Shown here: positions 15,993 to 24,442 of the stretch, in pieces
How positions within the stretch are numbered: position 1 is the stretch's first letter
How the letters are laid out: each line of letters opens with the position of its first letter
Assembly (NCBI GenBank): GCA_045615345.1
Contig: JAZLER010000021.1
Location: 1-52,723, forward strand
From: Fumia sp045615345
Lineage (GTDB): Bacteria; Bacillota; Clostridia; Oscillospirales; Ruminococcaceae
Direction of reading: 5' to 3'
Length of the DNA stretch: 52,723 nt
Program-made: the position numbers and the translations under genes
Notes under the pieces: generated by a model
Database searches by the model: none
Told to the model about the DNA's origin: nothing
The model's input: the letters and a program-made list of their open reading frames with translations, nothing else

Positions 15993-17393
15993 ATGGCTGA
16001 AAATATGGGTAAGGTTATACAGATTATCGGACCGGTACTCGATATCAGGTTTGATGAAAAAAATCTACCTAATCTGCTAAATGCTATACACATTGAAAAT
16101 AATGGAAAAGTTATAGTTGCCGAAGTTGCACAGCATATCGGCGATGATACGGTGCGCTGTATTGCAATGAGCTCCACAGACGGACTTACCCGTGGAATGG
16201 ATGCAAAGGATACAGGCTCACCTATTACTGTTCCTGTTGGAAAAGAAACCTTAGGAAGAATTTTCAACCTTCTCGGCGAACCGGTCGACAACAAACCGGC
16301 ACCCAAGACAGAAAAAAGTCTTTCCATTCACCGTCCTGCACCGAGCTTTGAAGAACAGCGTGCATCAAGTGAAATCTTAGAAACAGGAATTAAGGTTGTT
16401 GACCTTATTGCACCTTACTTAAAGGGCGGTAAAATCGGACTTTTCGGCGGTGCCGGCGTTGGTAAAACGGTTCTTATTATGGAACTTATCAACAATGTTG
16501 CAAAACAGCACGGCGGCATTTCGGTTTTCACCGGTGTAGGAGAGCGTACCCGTGAAGGCAATGACCTTTACAACGAAATGATTGAGTCGGGCGTTATCAA
16601 CAAAACAGCGCTTGTATACGGACAGATGAATGAGCCCCCCGGAGCAAGAATGAGGGTTGGTCTTTCAGGCCTTACAATGGCTGAATACTTCAGAGATGAA
16701 GAACATCAGGATGTTTTGCTCTTCATCGATAACATTTATCGTTTTACTCAGGCAGGTTCTGAAGTTTCGGCTTTGCTTGGCCGTATGCCGTCTGCTGTAG
16801 GTTATCAGCCGACTCTTGCTACTGAGATGGGCGCTTTGCAGGAAAGAATTACTTCCACGAAAAACGGGTCTATTACTTCTGTTCAGGCGGTTTATGTGCC
16901 TGCCGATGACCTTACTGACCCTGCTCCTGCAACAACCTTTGCGCATCTTGATGCTACTACCGTTTTGTCAAGAGCTATCGCTTCCCAGGGTATTTATCCT
17001 GCGGTTGACCCTCTTGACTCCAACTCAAGAATTCTCACACCTGAGGTTGTAGGTATCGAACATTATGAGGTTGCAAGAAAGGTTCAGTCTATTTTGCAAA
17101 GATATAAAGAACTTCAGGATATTATTGCAATCCTTGGTATGGATGAACTTTCTGACGAGGACAGACTCACAGTTTCCCGTGCAAGAAAAATTCAGCGTTT
17201 TCTTTCTCAGCCTTTCTCTGTTGCTGAACAGTTTACAGGTATGGAAGGCAAATATGTGCCTGTATCCGAAACCATCAGAGGATTTAAAGAGATTATCGAA
17301 GGAAAACACGATAACTTACCTGAATCTGCATTCTTGTTTGTCGGTACTATTGATGAAGCTGTTGCAAAAGCAAAATCACTCAGTGAAAATTAA
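15993..17393 (+). CDS. atpD: F-type ATP synthase subunit beta
   Basis: Subunit beta is the catalytic subunit. The 466-residue product has Walker A GGAGVGKTV near residue 150, the catalytic glutamate in GVGERTREGNDL, Walker B LLFIDNIYRF, and the DELSDED (DELSEED-type) lever that transmits torque. Tyr replaces the more common Phe in IDNIYRF, a conservative change. The length and order in the operon are standard. A Na+ synthase has the same F1 head, so nothing in this gene bears on ion choice. Confidence 0.98.
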   Translation: MAENMGKVIQIIGPVLDIRFDEKNLPNLLNAIHIENNGKVIVAEVAQHIGDDTVRCIAMSSTDGLTRGMDAKDTGSPITVPVGKETLGRIFNLLGEPVDNKPAPKTEKSLSIHRPAPSFEEQRASSEILETGIKVVDLIAPYLKGGKIGLFGGAGVGKTVLIMELINNVAKQHGGISVFTGVGERTREGNDLYNEMIESGVINKTALVYGQMNEPPGARMRVGLSGLTMAEYFRDEEHQDVLLFIDNIYRFTQAGSEVSALLGRMPSAVGYQPTLATEMGALQERITSTKNGSITSVQAVYVPADDLTDPAPATTFAHLDATTVLSRAIASQGIYPAVDPLDSNSRILTPEVVGIEHYEVARKVQSILQRYKELQDIIAILGMDELSDEDRLTVSRARKIQRFLSQPFSVAEQFTGMEGKYVPVSETIRGFKEIIEGKHDNLPESAFLFVGTIDEAVAKAKSLSEN

Positions 17394-17413
17394 GTAAAAA
17401 AGGAGTTTTTGAA

Positions 17414-17815
17414 ATGGCAAATTTCAAATTGCGTGTAGTTACACCTGACCGTGTGTTTTTTGATGGTGAAGCAAGTTTTATCACTGTGAGAAGCATTGAT
17501 GGTGATATTGGTATTATGGCAAATCACGCAAGATATGTAACTCCTCTTACAATCGGTGCTCTTAAGATTAAGAATGACAGCGGCGAGCGTTTTGCGGCAG
17601 TTGCCGGTGGATTTTTGAAAACCGGAAACAATGCCGTTACAATTGTGACTCCTGCCTGCGAATGGGCGGACGAAATCGATGTCGGAAGGGCAGAGCGTGC
17701 TGCAGAAAAAGCAAACGAAATGCTCAGACAAAAACAGTCAAAAAAAGAACACGATCTGGAAGAAGTAAGACTTCGCCGTGCCATAAACCGCATAAGTGTG
17801 GCAGCAAAAAAATAA
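17414..17815 (+). CDS. atpC: F-type ATP synthase subunit epsilon
   Basis: Subunit epsilon is the rotor-foot subunit that can inhibit ATP hydrolysis. The 133-residue product has the N-terminal beta-sandwich (LRVVTPDRVFFDGEA, DIGIMANHA) and a C-terminal helical hairpin rich in Arg, Glu and Ala (about residues 88-133), the part that inhibits when extended. It is the last gene of the atp operon; the terminator follows 5 nt after its stop. Confidence 0.95.
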   Translation: MANFKLRVVTPDRVFFDGEASFITVRSIDGDIGIMANHARYVTPLTIGALKIKNDSGERFAAVAGGFLKTGNNAVTIVTPACEWADEIDVGRAERAAEKANEMLRQKQSKKEHDLEEVRLRRAINRISVAAKK

Positions 17816-17820
17816 CAAAA

Positions 17821-17853
17821 ACTCCCGTACTGTGTGTACGGGAGTAATTTTTT
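17821..17853 (+). terminator. Terminator of the atp operon
   Basis: A 10-bp perfect stem (ACTCCCGTAC / GTACGGGAGT) with a 5-nt loop is followed by AATTTTTT, just after atpC. Confidence 0.93.
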
Positions 17854-17885
17854 GCATTTCATTACGCTAAATTGTTAAAAAACTC

Positions 17886-17914
17886 TTGACAAATAAAAAA
17901 AATAATCGTATAAT
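17886..17914 (+). promoter_or_regulatory. Promoter of the leu operon
   Basis: Perfect consensus TTGACA (17886-17891) and TATAAT (17909-17914) are separated by 17 bp. A strong constitutive promoter is what a downstream transcription-attenuating riboswitch needs. Confidence 0.92.
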
Positions 17915-17920
17915 CAATAT

Positions 17921-18197
17921 GATATATAAATGCTTTGACAGGGAAAAAGTATTTTCTTCGGAGTTTCAGAGAGCTGTCGGTTGGTGCAAGACAGTACACG
18001 GGATAATATAAACTCACCCTTGAGCAGTCGTCTGAACACTTAAAGCAAGTAGGAACGAACGGGATCTCCGCCGTTATCAGAGGAGCAGTATTCGCCGCAA
18101 GGCTGATATGATAAAGTGGGCGTAAAACGCCAATGAGAATGGTACCGCGGAAGTGTCGCTTTCGTTTCTTGATAATAGGAAACGAGGGCGTTTTTTA
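17921..18197 (+). ncRNA. T-box riboswitch (leucine type) controlling the leu operon
   Basis: This leader senses uncharged tRNA. The conserved T-box sequence is at 18136-18149 (AGAATGGTACCGCG); its TGGT (18140-18143) pairs with the ACCA end of a tRNA whose discriminator base is A, as in tRNA-Leu. Stem I elements AGAGAGC and GGTTGGTG lie at about 17969-17986. The specifier position after the stem I A-rich stretch reads CTC (18013-18015), a leucine codon, followed by ACCCTTGAG. When tRNA-Leu is charged, the terminator at 18157-18196 forms; uncharged tRNA stabilises the antiterminator. The specifier is assigned by pattern and not by folding. Confidence 0.9.
18157..18196 (+). terminator. Conditional terminator of the leu T-box
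   Basis: CGCTTTCGTTTC (18157-18168) pairs with GGAAACGAGGGCG (18178-18190) using G-U pairs and is followed by T6. It overlaps the 3' side of the T-box antiterminator, as expected for a mutually exclusive pair. Confidence 0.85.
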
Positions 18198-18239
18198 TTA
18201 GTAAGGAAAGAACCGTTCCATTTGAAAGGAAGGCTTAAT

Positions 18240-19898
18240 ATGAAAAATGTAGAAAAGTATGCAAAAGGGTATTTTCTCCCACCCTCCTGCGAAATGAAGT
18301 GGACAAAGAAAGATTATGTTGACAAAGCACCCGTCTGGTGCAGTGTTGACTTAAGAGATGGTAACCAGTCTTTGATTATTCCTATGAGTCTGGAAGAGAA
18401 AATTGAATTTTTTAAACTCCTCGTTAAGGTGGGCTTCAAGGAAATCGAAGTAGGTTTCCCTGCAGCTTCCGAAACAGAATACACATTTTTAAGAACTCTT
18501 ATTGAAGAAAACCTTATCCCTGATGATGTTACAATTCAGGTTCTTACCCAGTCAAGAGAGCATATCATTAAAAAGACATTTGAAGCGCTTAAAGGTGCAA
18601 AGAGTGCGGTTGTTCATCTTTACAACTCCACTTCTGTGGCACAGCGCGAGCAGGTTTTCAAAAAATCAAAAGAAGAGATTATCGATATTGCAGTAATGGG
18701 GGCTGAACTTCTCAATAAATATGCTGCTGAAACTGAAGGAAATTTCAAATTTGAGTATTCTCCCGAAAGTTTTACAGGAACTGAGATGGAATTTGCACTT
18801 GAAATCTGCAACAAGGTACTTGATATCTGGAAACCTACTCCCGACAGAAAAGTTATTATCAACTTACCTGTTACTGTTTCAATGTCAATGCCTCATGTTT
18901 ATGCAAATCAGGTTGAATTTATGTGTGACAACTTAAAATATCGTGAAAATGTACTTGTTTCACTTCATCCGCATAATGACCGTGGTTGTGCTGTTGCTGA
19001 TTCCGAACTCGGACTGCTTGCAGGTGCTGACAGAATTGAAGGTACACTTTTTGGTAACGGTGAAAGAACAGGTAATGTTGATATTATCACCTTGGCACTT
19101 AATATGTTCACTCACGGTGTTGACCCCGAGCTTGATTTTACAAATCTTCCTGCTATTACAGAGCTTTACGAAAAGGTTACCCGTATGCATGTTTATGAGC
19201 GTCAGCCTTACAGCGGTCAGCTTGTATTTGCCGCTTTCTCCGGTTCACATCAGGATGCGATTGCAAAAGGTATGAAATGGCGCGAAGAGAAAAACTGCGA
19301 TAAATGGACAGTGCCTTATCTGCCTATCGACCCGAAAGATGTCGGCAGAGTTTACGAAAGTGATGTTATCCGTATCAACAGCCAGTCGGGTAAAGGTGGC
19401 ATCGGATATCTTATGGAACAGAATTATGGTTATGACTTGCCTCCTAAGATGCGCGAGGATTTCGGATACATTGTTAAAGGCGTTTCGGACCATTTGCATA
19501 AAGAACTTATGCCCGATGAAGTTTATAATATTTTCCACGAGGAATATGTTAACATCAATGCTCCGATTGAGCTTGTGGAATGTCACTTTACAAAGAGTGA
19601 TACTGTAACAGCTTATATAACAATCAAGGTTGATGGCGAGGAAAGAGCAATTCACGGCAAAGGTAACGGACATCTTAACGCTGTTAACAATGCTATCAAG
19701 AAAAACCTCGATGTTCATTTTGAAAACCTTACTTATAAGGAACACGCACTTGAAATAGGCTCTCATTCTCAGGCGCTTGCATATGTTGGTGTCAATGTTG
19801 AGGGTGGCAAGACTGTCTGGGGTGCAGGTATTCATGATGATATTATTACTGCATCTGTGCAGGCACTCTTCAGTGCAGTTAACCGCATTAAAAAGTAA
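18240..19898 (+). CDS. leuA: 2-isopropylmalate synthase (long type)
   Basis: LeuA condenses acetyl-CoA with 2-oxoisovalerate, the first committed step of leucine synthesis. The 552-residue product belongs to the longer subfamily. It shows the DLRDGNQSL catalytic start of the TIM barrel (residues about 35-45), the metal-binding SLHPHNDRG, and EGTLFGNGERTGN. A C-terminal regulatory (leucine-feedback) domain spans about residues 430-552. The frame is open upstream to 18153, but that part is the T-box terminator; the ATG at 18240 follows GAAAGGAAGG. It is the first gene after the riboswitch, and leuC follows after 18 nt. Confidence 0.95.
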   Translation: MKNVEKYAKGYFLPPSCEMKWTKKDYVDKAPVWCSVDLRDGNQSLIIPMSLEEKIEFFKLLVKVGFKEIEVGFPAASETEYTFLRTLIEENLIPDDVTIQVLTQSREHIIKKTFEALKGAKSAVVHLYNSTSVAQREQVFKKSKEEIIDIAVMGAELLNKYAAETEGNFKFEYSPESFTGTEMEFALEICNKVLDIWKPTPDRKVIINLPVTVSMSMPHVYANQVEFMCDNLKYRENVLVSLHPHNDRGCAVADSELGLLAGADRIEGTLFGNGERTGNVDIITLALNMFTHGVDPELDFTNLPAITELYEKVTRMHVYERQPYSGQLVFAAFSGSHQDAIAKGMKWREEKNCDKWTVPYLPIDPKDVGRVYESDVIRINSQSGKGGIGYLMEQNYGYDLPPKMREDFGYIVKGVSDHLHKELMPDEVYNIFHEEYVNINAPIELVECHFTKSDTVTAYITIKVDGEERAIHGKGNGHLNAVNNAIKKNLDVHFENLTYKEHALEIGSHSQALAYVGVNVEGGKTVWGAGIHDDIITASVQALFSAVNRIKK

Positions 19899-19916
19899 TT
19901 TTGGAGGAATAGATTT

Positions 19917-21170
19917 ATGGCAATGACAATGACACAGAAAATCCTTGCCGCTCATGCAGGGCTTCCCGAAGTAAAGGCAGGCCAGCTTATCAAGGCAAAA
20001 CTTGATATGGTGCTCGGCAATGATATTACTTCTCCCGTTGCTATCAACGAGTTCAACAAAGCAGGATTTGACGGAATTTTCCATACTGATAAAATTTCCC
20101 TTGTAATGGACCATTTTGCGCCTAACAAGGATATCAAAGCGGCTCAGCAGTGCAAACAGTGCCGCACTTTTGCAAAAAACTTCAACATTAAAAATTATTA
20201 TGATGTAGGCGAAATGGGTATTGAACACGCTCTCCTGCCTGAAAAAGGACTGGTAGGCCCCGGTGAACTCATTATCGGTGCTGACTCTCACACTTGTACA
20301 TATGGCGCTTTGGGTGCTTTCTCCACAGGTGTCGGTTCTACTGATATGGCGGCAGGTATGGCAACAGGCGAAGGCTGGTTTAAAGTGCCTTCTGCAATTA
20401 AATTCAATCTTACAGGCAAGCTTCAGAAATGGGTAAGCGGTAAAGATGTAATTTTGCATATTATCGGTATGATTGGTGTTGATGGTGCACTTTACAAATC
20501 GATGGAATTCACGGGTGACGGTCTTAAAAATCTCTCGATGGATGATCGCCTTTGTATGGCTAATATGGCTATCGAAGCAGGTGCTAAAAACGGTATTTTT
20601 GAGGTTGATGCTGTTACTTTGAAATATGTAAAGGGAAGAGTAAACCGTCCTCTTAACACATATAAAGCTGACCCCGATGCCGAGTATGATGAGGTTTATG
20701 ATATCGACCTTTCAAAGATTACTCCTACTGTTTCTTTTCCACACTTGCCCGAAAACACAAAAACTTTTGATGAAATCGGTGATGTGGTAATTGACCAGGT
20801 TGTAATCGGTTCTTGCACAAATGGCCGCCTTTCTGATATGGAAACTGCCGCTAAAATCTTAAAGGGAAAGAAAATTGCCAAAAATGTGCGTTGTATAGTA
20901 ATCCCTGCTACACAGCAGATTTATATGGATTCGATGAAGGCAGGATACCTTAAGACATTCATTGAGGCTGGTTGTGTAGTTTCTACACCTACCTGTGGTC
21001 CTTGTCTTGGCGGTTATATGGGAATTTTAGCTGAAGGTGAACGCGCTGTTGCTACCACAAACCGTAACTTCGTAGGAAGAATGGGACATGTCGATTCTGA
21101 AGTATATCTTGCAAGCCCTGCAGTTGCGGCAGCTTCTGCTATCGCAGGTAAAATTGCAAAACCGGAATAG
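19917..21170 (+). CDS. leuC: 3-isopropylmalate dehydratase large subunit
   Basis: LeuC with LeuD isomerises 2- to 3-isopropylmalate by way of a [4Fe-4S] cluster. The 417-residue product is the shorter (homoaconitase-like) LeuC class, not the roughly 466-residue enterobacterial class. Cluster cysteines are visible in IGSCTNGR and in TCGPCLGG; GADSHTCTYGALG is the usual upstream active-site stretch. The start ATG follows TTTGGAGGAA. A 404-residue open frame on the opposite strand (19245-20459), crossing the leuA-leuC junction, is rejected as a shadow. Confidence 0.95.
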   Translation: MAMTMTQKILAAHAGLPEVKAGQLIKAKLDMVLGNDITSPVAINEFNKAGFDGIFHTDKISLVMDHFAPNKDIKAAQQCKQCRTFAKNFNIKNYYDVGEMGIEHALLPEKGLVGPGELIIGADSHTCTYGALGAFSTGVGSTDMAAGMATGEGWFKVPSAIKFNLTGKLQKWVSGKDVILHIIGMIGVDGALYKSMEFTGDGLKNLSMDDRLCMANMAIEAGAKNGIFEVDAVTLKYVKGRVNRPLNTYKADPDAEYDEVYDIDLSKITPTVSFPHLPENTKTFDEIGDVVIDQVVIGSCTNGRLSDMETAAKILKGKKIAKNVRCIVIPATQQIYMDSMKAGYLKTFIEAGCVVSTPTCGPCLGGYMGILAEGERAVATTNRNFVGRMGHVDSEVYLASPAVAAASAIAGKIAKPE

Positions 21171-21182
21171 GAGGAAAACTAT

Positions 21183-21665
21183 ATGAATACACAAGGATTT
21201 GCTCATAAATTTGCCGATAATGTTGATACTGATGTTATTATTCCGGCTCGTTACCTTAACACTGCTGACCACAAGGAACTCGCTTCCCACTGTATGGAAG
21301 ATATCGACAAGGATTTTGTAAAAAATGTTAAAGAATCCGATATCATCGTAGCAGGTCTTAATTTTGGTTGCGGTTCATCCCGTGAACATGCACCCATCGC
21401 TATAAAGGCTGCAGGAGTATCCTGCGTTATTGCAAAAACTTTTGCAAGAATTTTTTACAGAAATGCAATAAATATCGGCCTTGCTATCTTGGAATGTGAC
21501 GAAGCAAGCGAAAAAATCGAGGCAGGCAACGAAGTTGCTATCGATTTCGATACAGGTATTATCACAAATATCACAAAAAATGAAACCTATCAGGCTGAAC
21601 CCTTCCCTGATTTTATCAAGGATATTATAAACAAGGGCGGTCTTTTGAACTCTATTAAAAAATAG
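21183..21665 (+). CDS. leuD: 3-isopropylmalate dehydratase small subunit
   Basis: LeuD supplies the swivel domain that completes the isomerase active site. The 160-residue product matches the short LeuD class that partners the shorter LeuC. Landmarks are the N-terminal DNVDTDVIIPARYL and the substrate-binding NFGCGSSREHAP. It starts 12 nt after leuC behind TAGGAGGAA, and leuB follows after 15 nt, so the two isomerase subunits can be made in step. Confidence 0.95.
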   Translation: MNTQGFAHKFADNVDTDVIIPARYLNTADHKELASHCMEDIDKDFVKNVKESDIIVAGLNFGCGSSREHAPIAIKAAGVSCVIAKTFARIFYRNAINIGLAILECDEASEKIEAGNEVAIDFDTGIITNITKNETYQAEPFPDFIKDIINKGGLLNSIKK

Positions 21666-21680
21666 AAAGGAAGTCTTTTG

Positions 21681-22751
21681 ATGAATAAGACAATTACCGT
21701 TATAAAAGGCGATGGAATCGGTCCTGAGATTGTGACCGAGGCTATGCGTGTACTCGATAAAATCGCCGAAAAATACGGACACAATTTTACTTATCAGGAA
21801 ATTGATGCAGGCGGATGTGCGATTGATAAATTCGGAACATCACTTCCTGAAGAAAGCCTTAAAAAATGTCTTGACTGCGACAGCGTGTTGCTTGGTGCAG
21901 TGGGAGGCCCCAAATGGGATGGCGTTGACAAAAGTATCCGCCCCGAAGCGGCACTTTTGGGAATTCGTTCTGCTATGGGACTTTATGCAAATTTGCGCCC
22001 TGCAAAGCTTTTTCCTCAGCTTGCTGATGCTTCTCCTTTAAAACCTGAAATCGTTGAAAAAGGTATCGATCTTTTAATGGTTCGTGAGCTTATCGGTGGT
22101 GCATATTTCGGTGACCATATTACCGAAGAAAAAAATGGCGAACTCGTTGCAACCGACCTTATGACTTACAGTGAGCATGAAATCGAAAGAATTGCACATA
22201 CTGCTTTTATTACTGCAAGAAAACGCGGAAGTCGTGTAATTTCAGTTGACAAGGCAAATGTTCTGGACTCTTCAAGACTCTGGAGAAAAGTTGTGCATCG
22301 TGTTGCTGAACAGTATCCCGATGTTGAATGCACCGATATGCTTGTTGACAATACAGCAATGCAGCTTGTAAAAGACCCTTCGCAGTTCGATGTTGTTGTA
22401 ACAGAAAACCTCTTTGGTGACATTCTTTCTGATGAAGCAAGTATGATTACAGGTTCTATCGGTATGATTCCTTCTTCAAGTCTTGGTGAAGGAACAAGAG
22501 GTATGTATGAGCCTATTCATGGTTCTGCTCCCGATATTGCAGGTAAAAATTTAGCTAACCCCATTGGTACAATTTTGTCTGCTGCAATGATGCTCAAATA
22601 TTCCTTTGATATGGATAAGGAATCCGAAGATATCGAAGCTGCTGTAAATAAAGCACTTGATGACGGTTATCGCACAGGCGATATTATGAGCGAAGGCAAA
22701 ATAAAAGTTTCTTGCTCTGAAATGGGCGATAAAATTTTAGCAAACATTTAA
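21681..22751 (+). CDS. leuB: 3-isopropylmalate dehydrogenase
   Basis: LeuB oxidises and decarboxylates 3-isopropylmalate to 2-oxoisocaproate using NAD+. The 356-residue product shows KGDGIGPE at the start, the RPEAALLGIRSAMGLYANLRP substrate segment, and ENLFGDILSDEASMITGS with the metal-binding aspartates. It ends with the NAD-binding HGSAPDIAGKNLANP. A TTG codon immediately precedes the ATG at 21681; the spacing to GAAAGGAAG favours the ATG. It completes the leucine-specific steps, with ilvE elsewhere in the window for the last transamination. Confidence 0.96.
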   Translation: MNKTITVIKGDGIGPEIVTEAMRVLDKIAEKYGHNFTYQEIDAGGCAIDKFGTSLPEESLKKCLDCDSVLLGAVGGPKWDGVDKSIRPEAALLGIRSAMGLYANLRPAKLFPQLADASPLKPEIVEKGIDLLMVRELIGGAYFGDHITEEKNGELVATDLMTYSEHEIERIAHTAFITARKRGSRVISVDKANVLDSSRLWRKVVHRVAEQYPDVECTDMLVDNTAMQLVKDPSQFDVVVTENLFGDILSDEASMITGSIGMIPSSSLGEGTRGMYEPIHGSAPDIAGKNLANPIGTILSAAMMLKYSFDMDKESEDIEAAVNKALDDGYRTGDIMSEGKIKVSCSEMGDKILANI

Positions 22752-22763
22752 GGAGGTTAATTT

Positions 22764-24029
22764 ATGAAACAGGAAACAAAATGCCTGCATGCAGGATATA
22801 CTCCTAAAAATGGTGAACCTCGTGCTTTGCCTATTTACCAGAGTACGACATACCGCTACGACAGTACTGATGATATCGGTGGACTTTTTGACCTTACAAA
22901 AGAAGGTCATATGTATTCCCGTATTTCTAACCCCACAGTTGCTGCTGTTGAGGAAAAAATTGCAGCACTCGAGGGTGGTGTGGGTGCACTTTGTACTACT
23001 TCCGGTCAGGCGGCAAACTTACTTGCAGTACTTAATATCTGTTCTGCGGGTGACAGCATTATCAGTGCTCCTACAATTTACGGTGGTACTATCAATCTTT
23101 TTGCAGTTACCTTGAAACGCCTTGGCATTGAATGTATTTTCGTTGACCCTGAGGCTTCCGAGGAAGAAATCCAGAAAGCATTTAAACCCAACACACGCCT
23201 TGTGTTTGGCGAAACCATCGCTAACCCAGCTATTTGTGTGTTTGATATTGAAAAATTCGCAAACATTGCGCATAAAAACAATGTTCCGCTTATTATTGAT
23301 AATACTTTTGCAACACCTATTCTTTGCAGACCTTTTGAGTTTGGCGCAGATATCGTAACTCATTCAACTACAAAATATATGGATGGTCATGCTATTCAGG
23401 TAGGCGGTGTAATTGTTGACAGCGGTAAATTCAACTGGGCAAACGGTAAGTATCCTGAACTCACTGAGCCTGATGAATCTTATCATGGAATTCGTTATGT
23501 TGAGTCGTTTAAAGAATCGGCTTATATAGTAAAAGCTCGTGTTCAGCTTATGCGTGACTTTGGTGTTTATCCTGGCGCTACTGCTGCTTTCTACCTCAAC
23601 TTAGGCCTTGAAACACTTGCTGTAAGAATGGAACGCTATTGCCGTAATGCGGAAAAAGTGGCAAAATACTTTGATGCTTCCGATAAGGTGGAAGTTGTAA
23701 GTTATCCCACTCTTGAGAGTGATCCATATTACGAAAGAGCAAAAAAATATCTCCCTGATGGTTGTAGTGGTGTTCTCTCGCTCACAATTAAGGGCGGGCG
23801 CGAAAAAGCTGTTAAATTTATGGATAGTTTAAAACTTGCTTCAAACGAAGTGCATGTTGCGGATATCCGTACTTGTGTGCTTCATCCTGCAAGTGAAACT
23901 CATCGTCAGCTCACTGATGAACAGCTTGTTGCCGCAGGAATAAATCCCGGTCTTATCAGATTTTCAGTAGGCCTTGAAAATGTTGACGATATTATCGCTG
24001 ATATTGAACAGGCTTTGGCACAAATCTAA
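22764..24029 (+). CDS. metY: O-acetylhomoserine sulfhydrylase (homocysteine synthase) family enzyme
   Basis: This PLP enzyme of the Cys/Met metabolism family makes homocysteine from O-acetylhomoserine and sulfide. The 421-residue length fits the MetY subfamily rather than cystathionine enzymes (about 380). Landmarks are TKCLHAGY at the N-terminus, the YSRISNPT segment, the PLP aspartate in IIDNTFATP, and the PLP lysine in HSTTKYMDGH. It lies 12 nt after leuB, and there is no promoter or terminator in between; the terminator is after this gene. The T-box should therefore control it as well. O-acetylserine or another O-acyl substrate cannot be excluded by sequence. Confidence 0.88.
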   Translation: MKQETKCLHAGYTPKNGEPRALPIYQSTTYRYDSTDDIGGLFDLTKEGHMYSRISNPTVAAVEEKIAALEGGVGALCTTSGQAANLLAVLNICSAGDSIISAPTIYGGTINLFAVTLKRLGIECIFVDPEASEEEIQKAFKPNTRLVFGETIANPAICVFDIEKFANIAHKNNVPLIIDNTFATPILCRPFEFGADIVTHSTTKYMDGHAIQVGGVIVDSGKFNWANGKYPELTEPDESYHGIRYVESFKESAYIVKARVQLMRDFGVYPGATAAFYLNLGLETLAVRMERYCRNAEKVAKYFDASDKVEVVSYPTLESDPYYERAKKYLPDGCSGVLSLTIKGGREKAVKFMDSLKLASNEVHVADIRTCVLHPASETHRQLTDEQLVAAGINPGLIRFSVGLENVDDIIADIEQALAQI

Positions 24030-24058
24030 GTCATATTGCGACAAATTATTTAAATAAA

Positions 24059-24097
24059 ATGCTGTATCCTATATTTGGATACAGCATTATTTTTTTA
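24059..24097 (+). terminator. Terminator of the leu-metY operon
   Basis: An 11-bp perfect stem (ATGCTGTATCC / GGATACAGCAT) with a 7-nt loop is followed by a T-rich run. Only 27 nt separate it from the spoIIAA start. Confidence 0.92.
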
Positions 24098-24124
24098 TGC
24101 AAAACAGCAATAGGAGGTATAAAA

Positions 24125-24430
24125 ATGCCGGTTACAACAACTTTTGAAAATGGAATTCTCACGGCGGTTCTTTCAGGGGATATCGACCATCATATGGCAT
24201 CAGTAATGCGTCAGGACATTGACAGAGCAATTGAAAGCGCACTGCCACAGAAACTTGTTATTGATTTTAAAGAGATTTCTTTTATGGACAGTAGCGGTAT
24301 TGGCCTTGTTATGGGAAGATACAAGCTTATGAAGTCAATAAACGGCGAAACTGAAGTTATAAATACTTCGTCATATATAAGGAAGATTATGAAGCTTGCA
24401 GGGCTTGAGCTTCTTTCGATTATAAAATAA
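24125..24430 (+). CDS. spoIIAA: Anti-sigma F factor antagonist SpoIIAA
   Basis: SpoIIAA frees sigma F by binding SpoIIAB in the forespore when it is unphosphorylated. The 101-residue STAS-domain protein shows the phosphorylation segment FMDSSGIGLVMGRYK (Ser56/57), matching the known SpoIIAA site, and ends in the usual LAGL helix. The frame is open upstream into the terminator, but the ATG at 24125 follows TAGGAGGTA. It forms a three-gene operon with spoIIAB and sigF, the standard order in endospore formers. SpoIIE, the phosphatase that reactivates it, is not in the window. Confidence 0.95.
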   Translation: MPVTTTFENGILTAVLSGDIDHHMASVMRQDIDRAIESALPQKLVIDFKEISFMDSSGIGLVMGRYKLMKSINGETEVINTSSYIRKIMKLAGLELLSIIK

Positions 24431-24442
24431 AGGAGAAAAAAT

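Noticed and set aside
18153..18239. Upstream in-frame extension of leuA
   Set aside because: It is the T-box terminator and leader; the ATG at 18240 has GAAAGGAAGG.
19245..20459. 404-codon open frame on the minus strand across the leuA-leuC junction
   Set aside because: It is antisense to two certain genes, its product is rich in Cys, His, Phe and Asn with no recognisable domain, and it crosses the leuA stop and leuC ribosome site. It is a codon-bias shadow.
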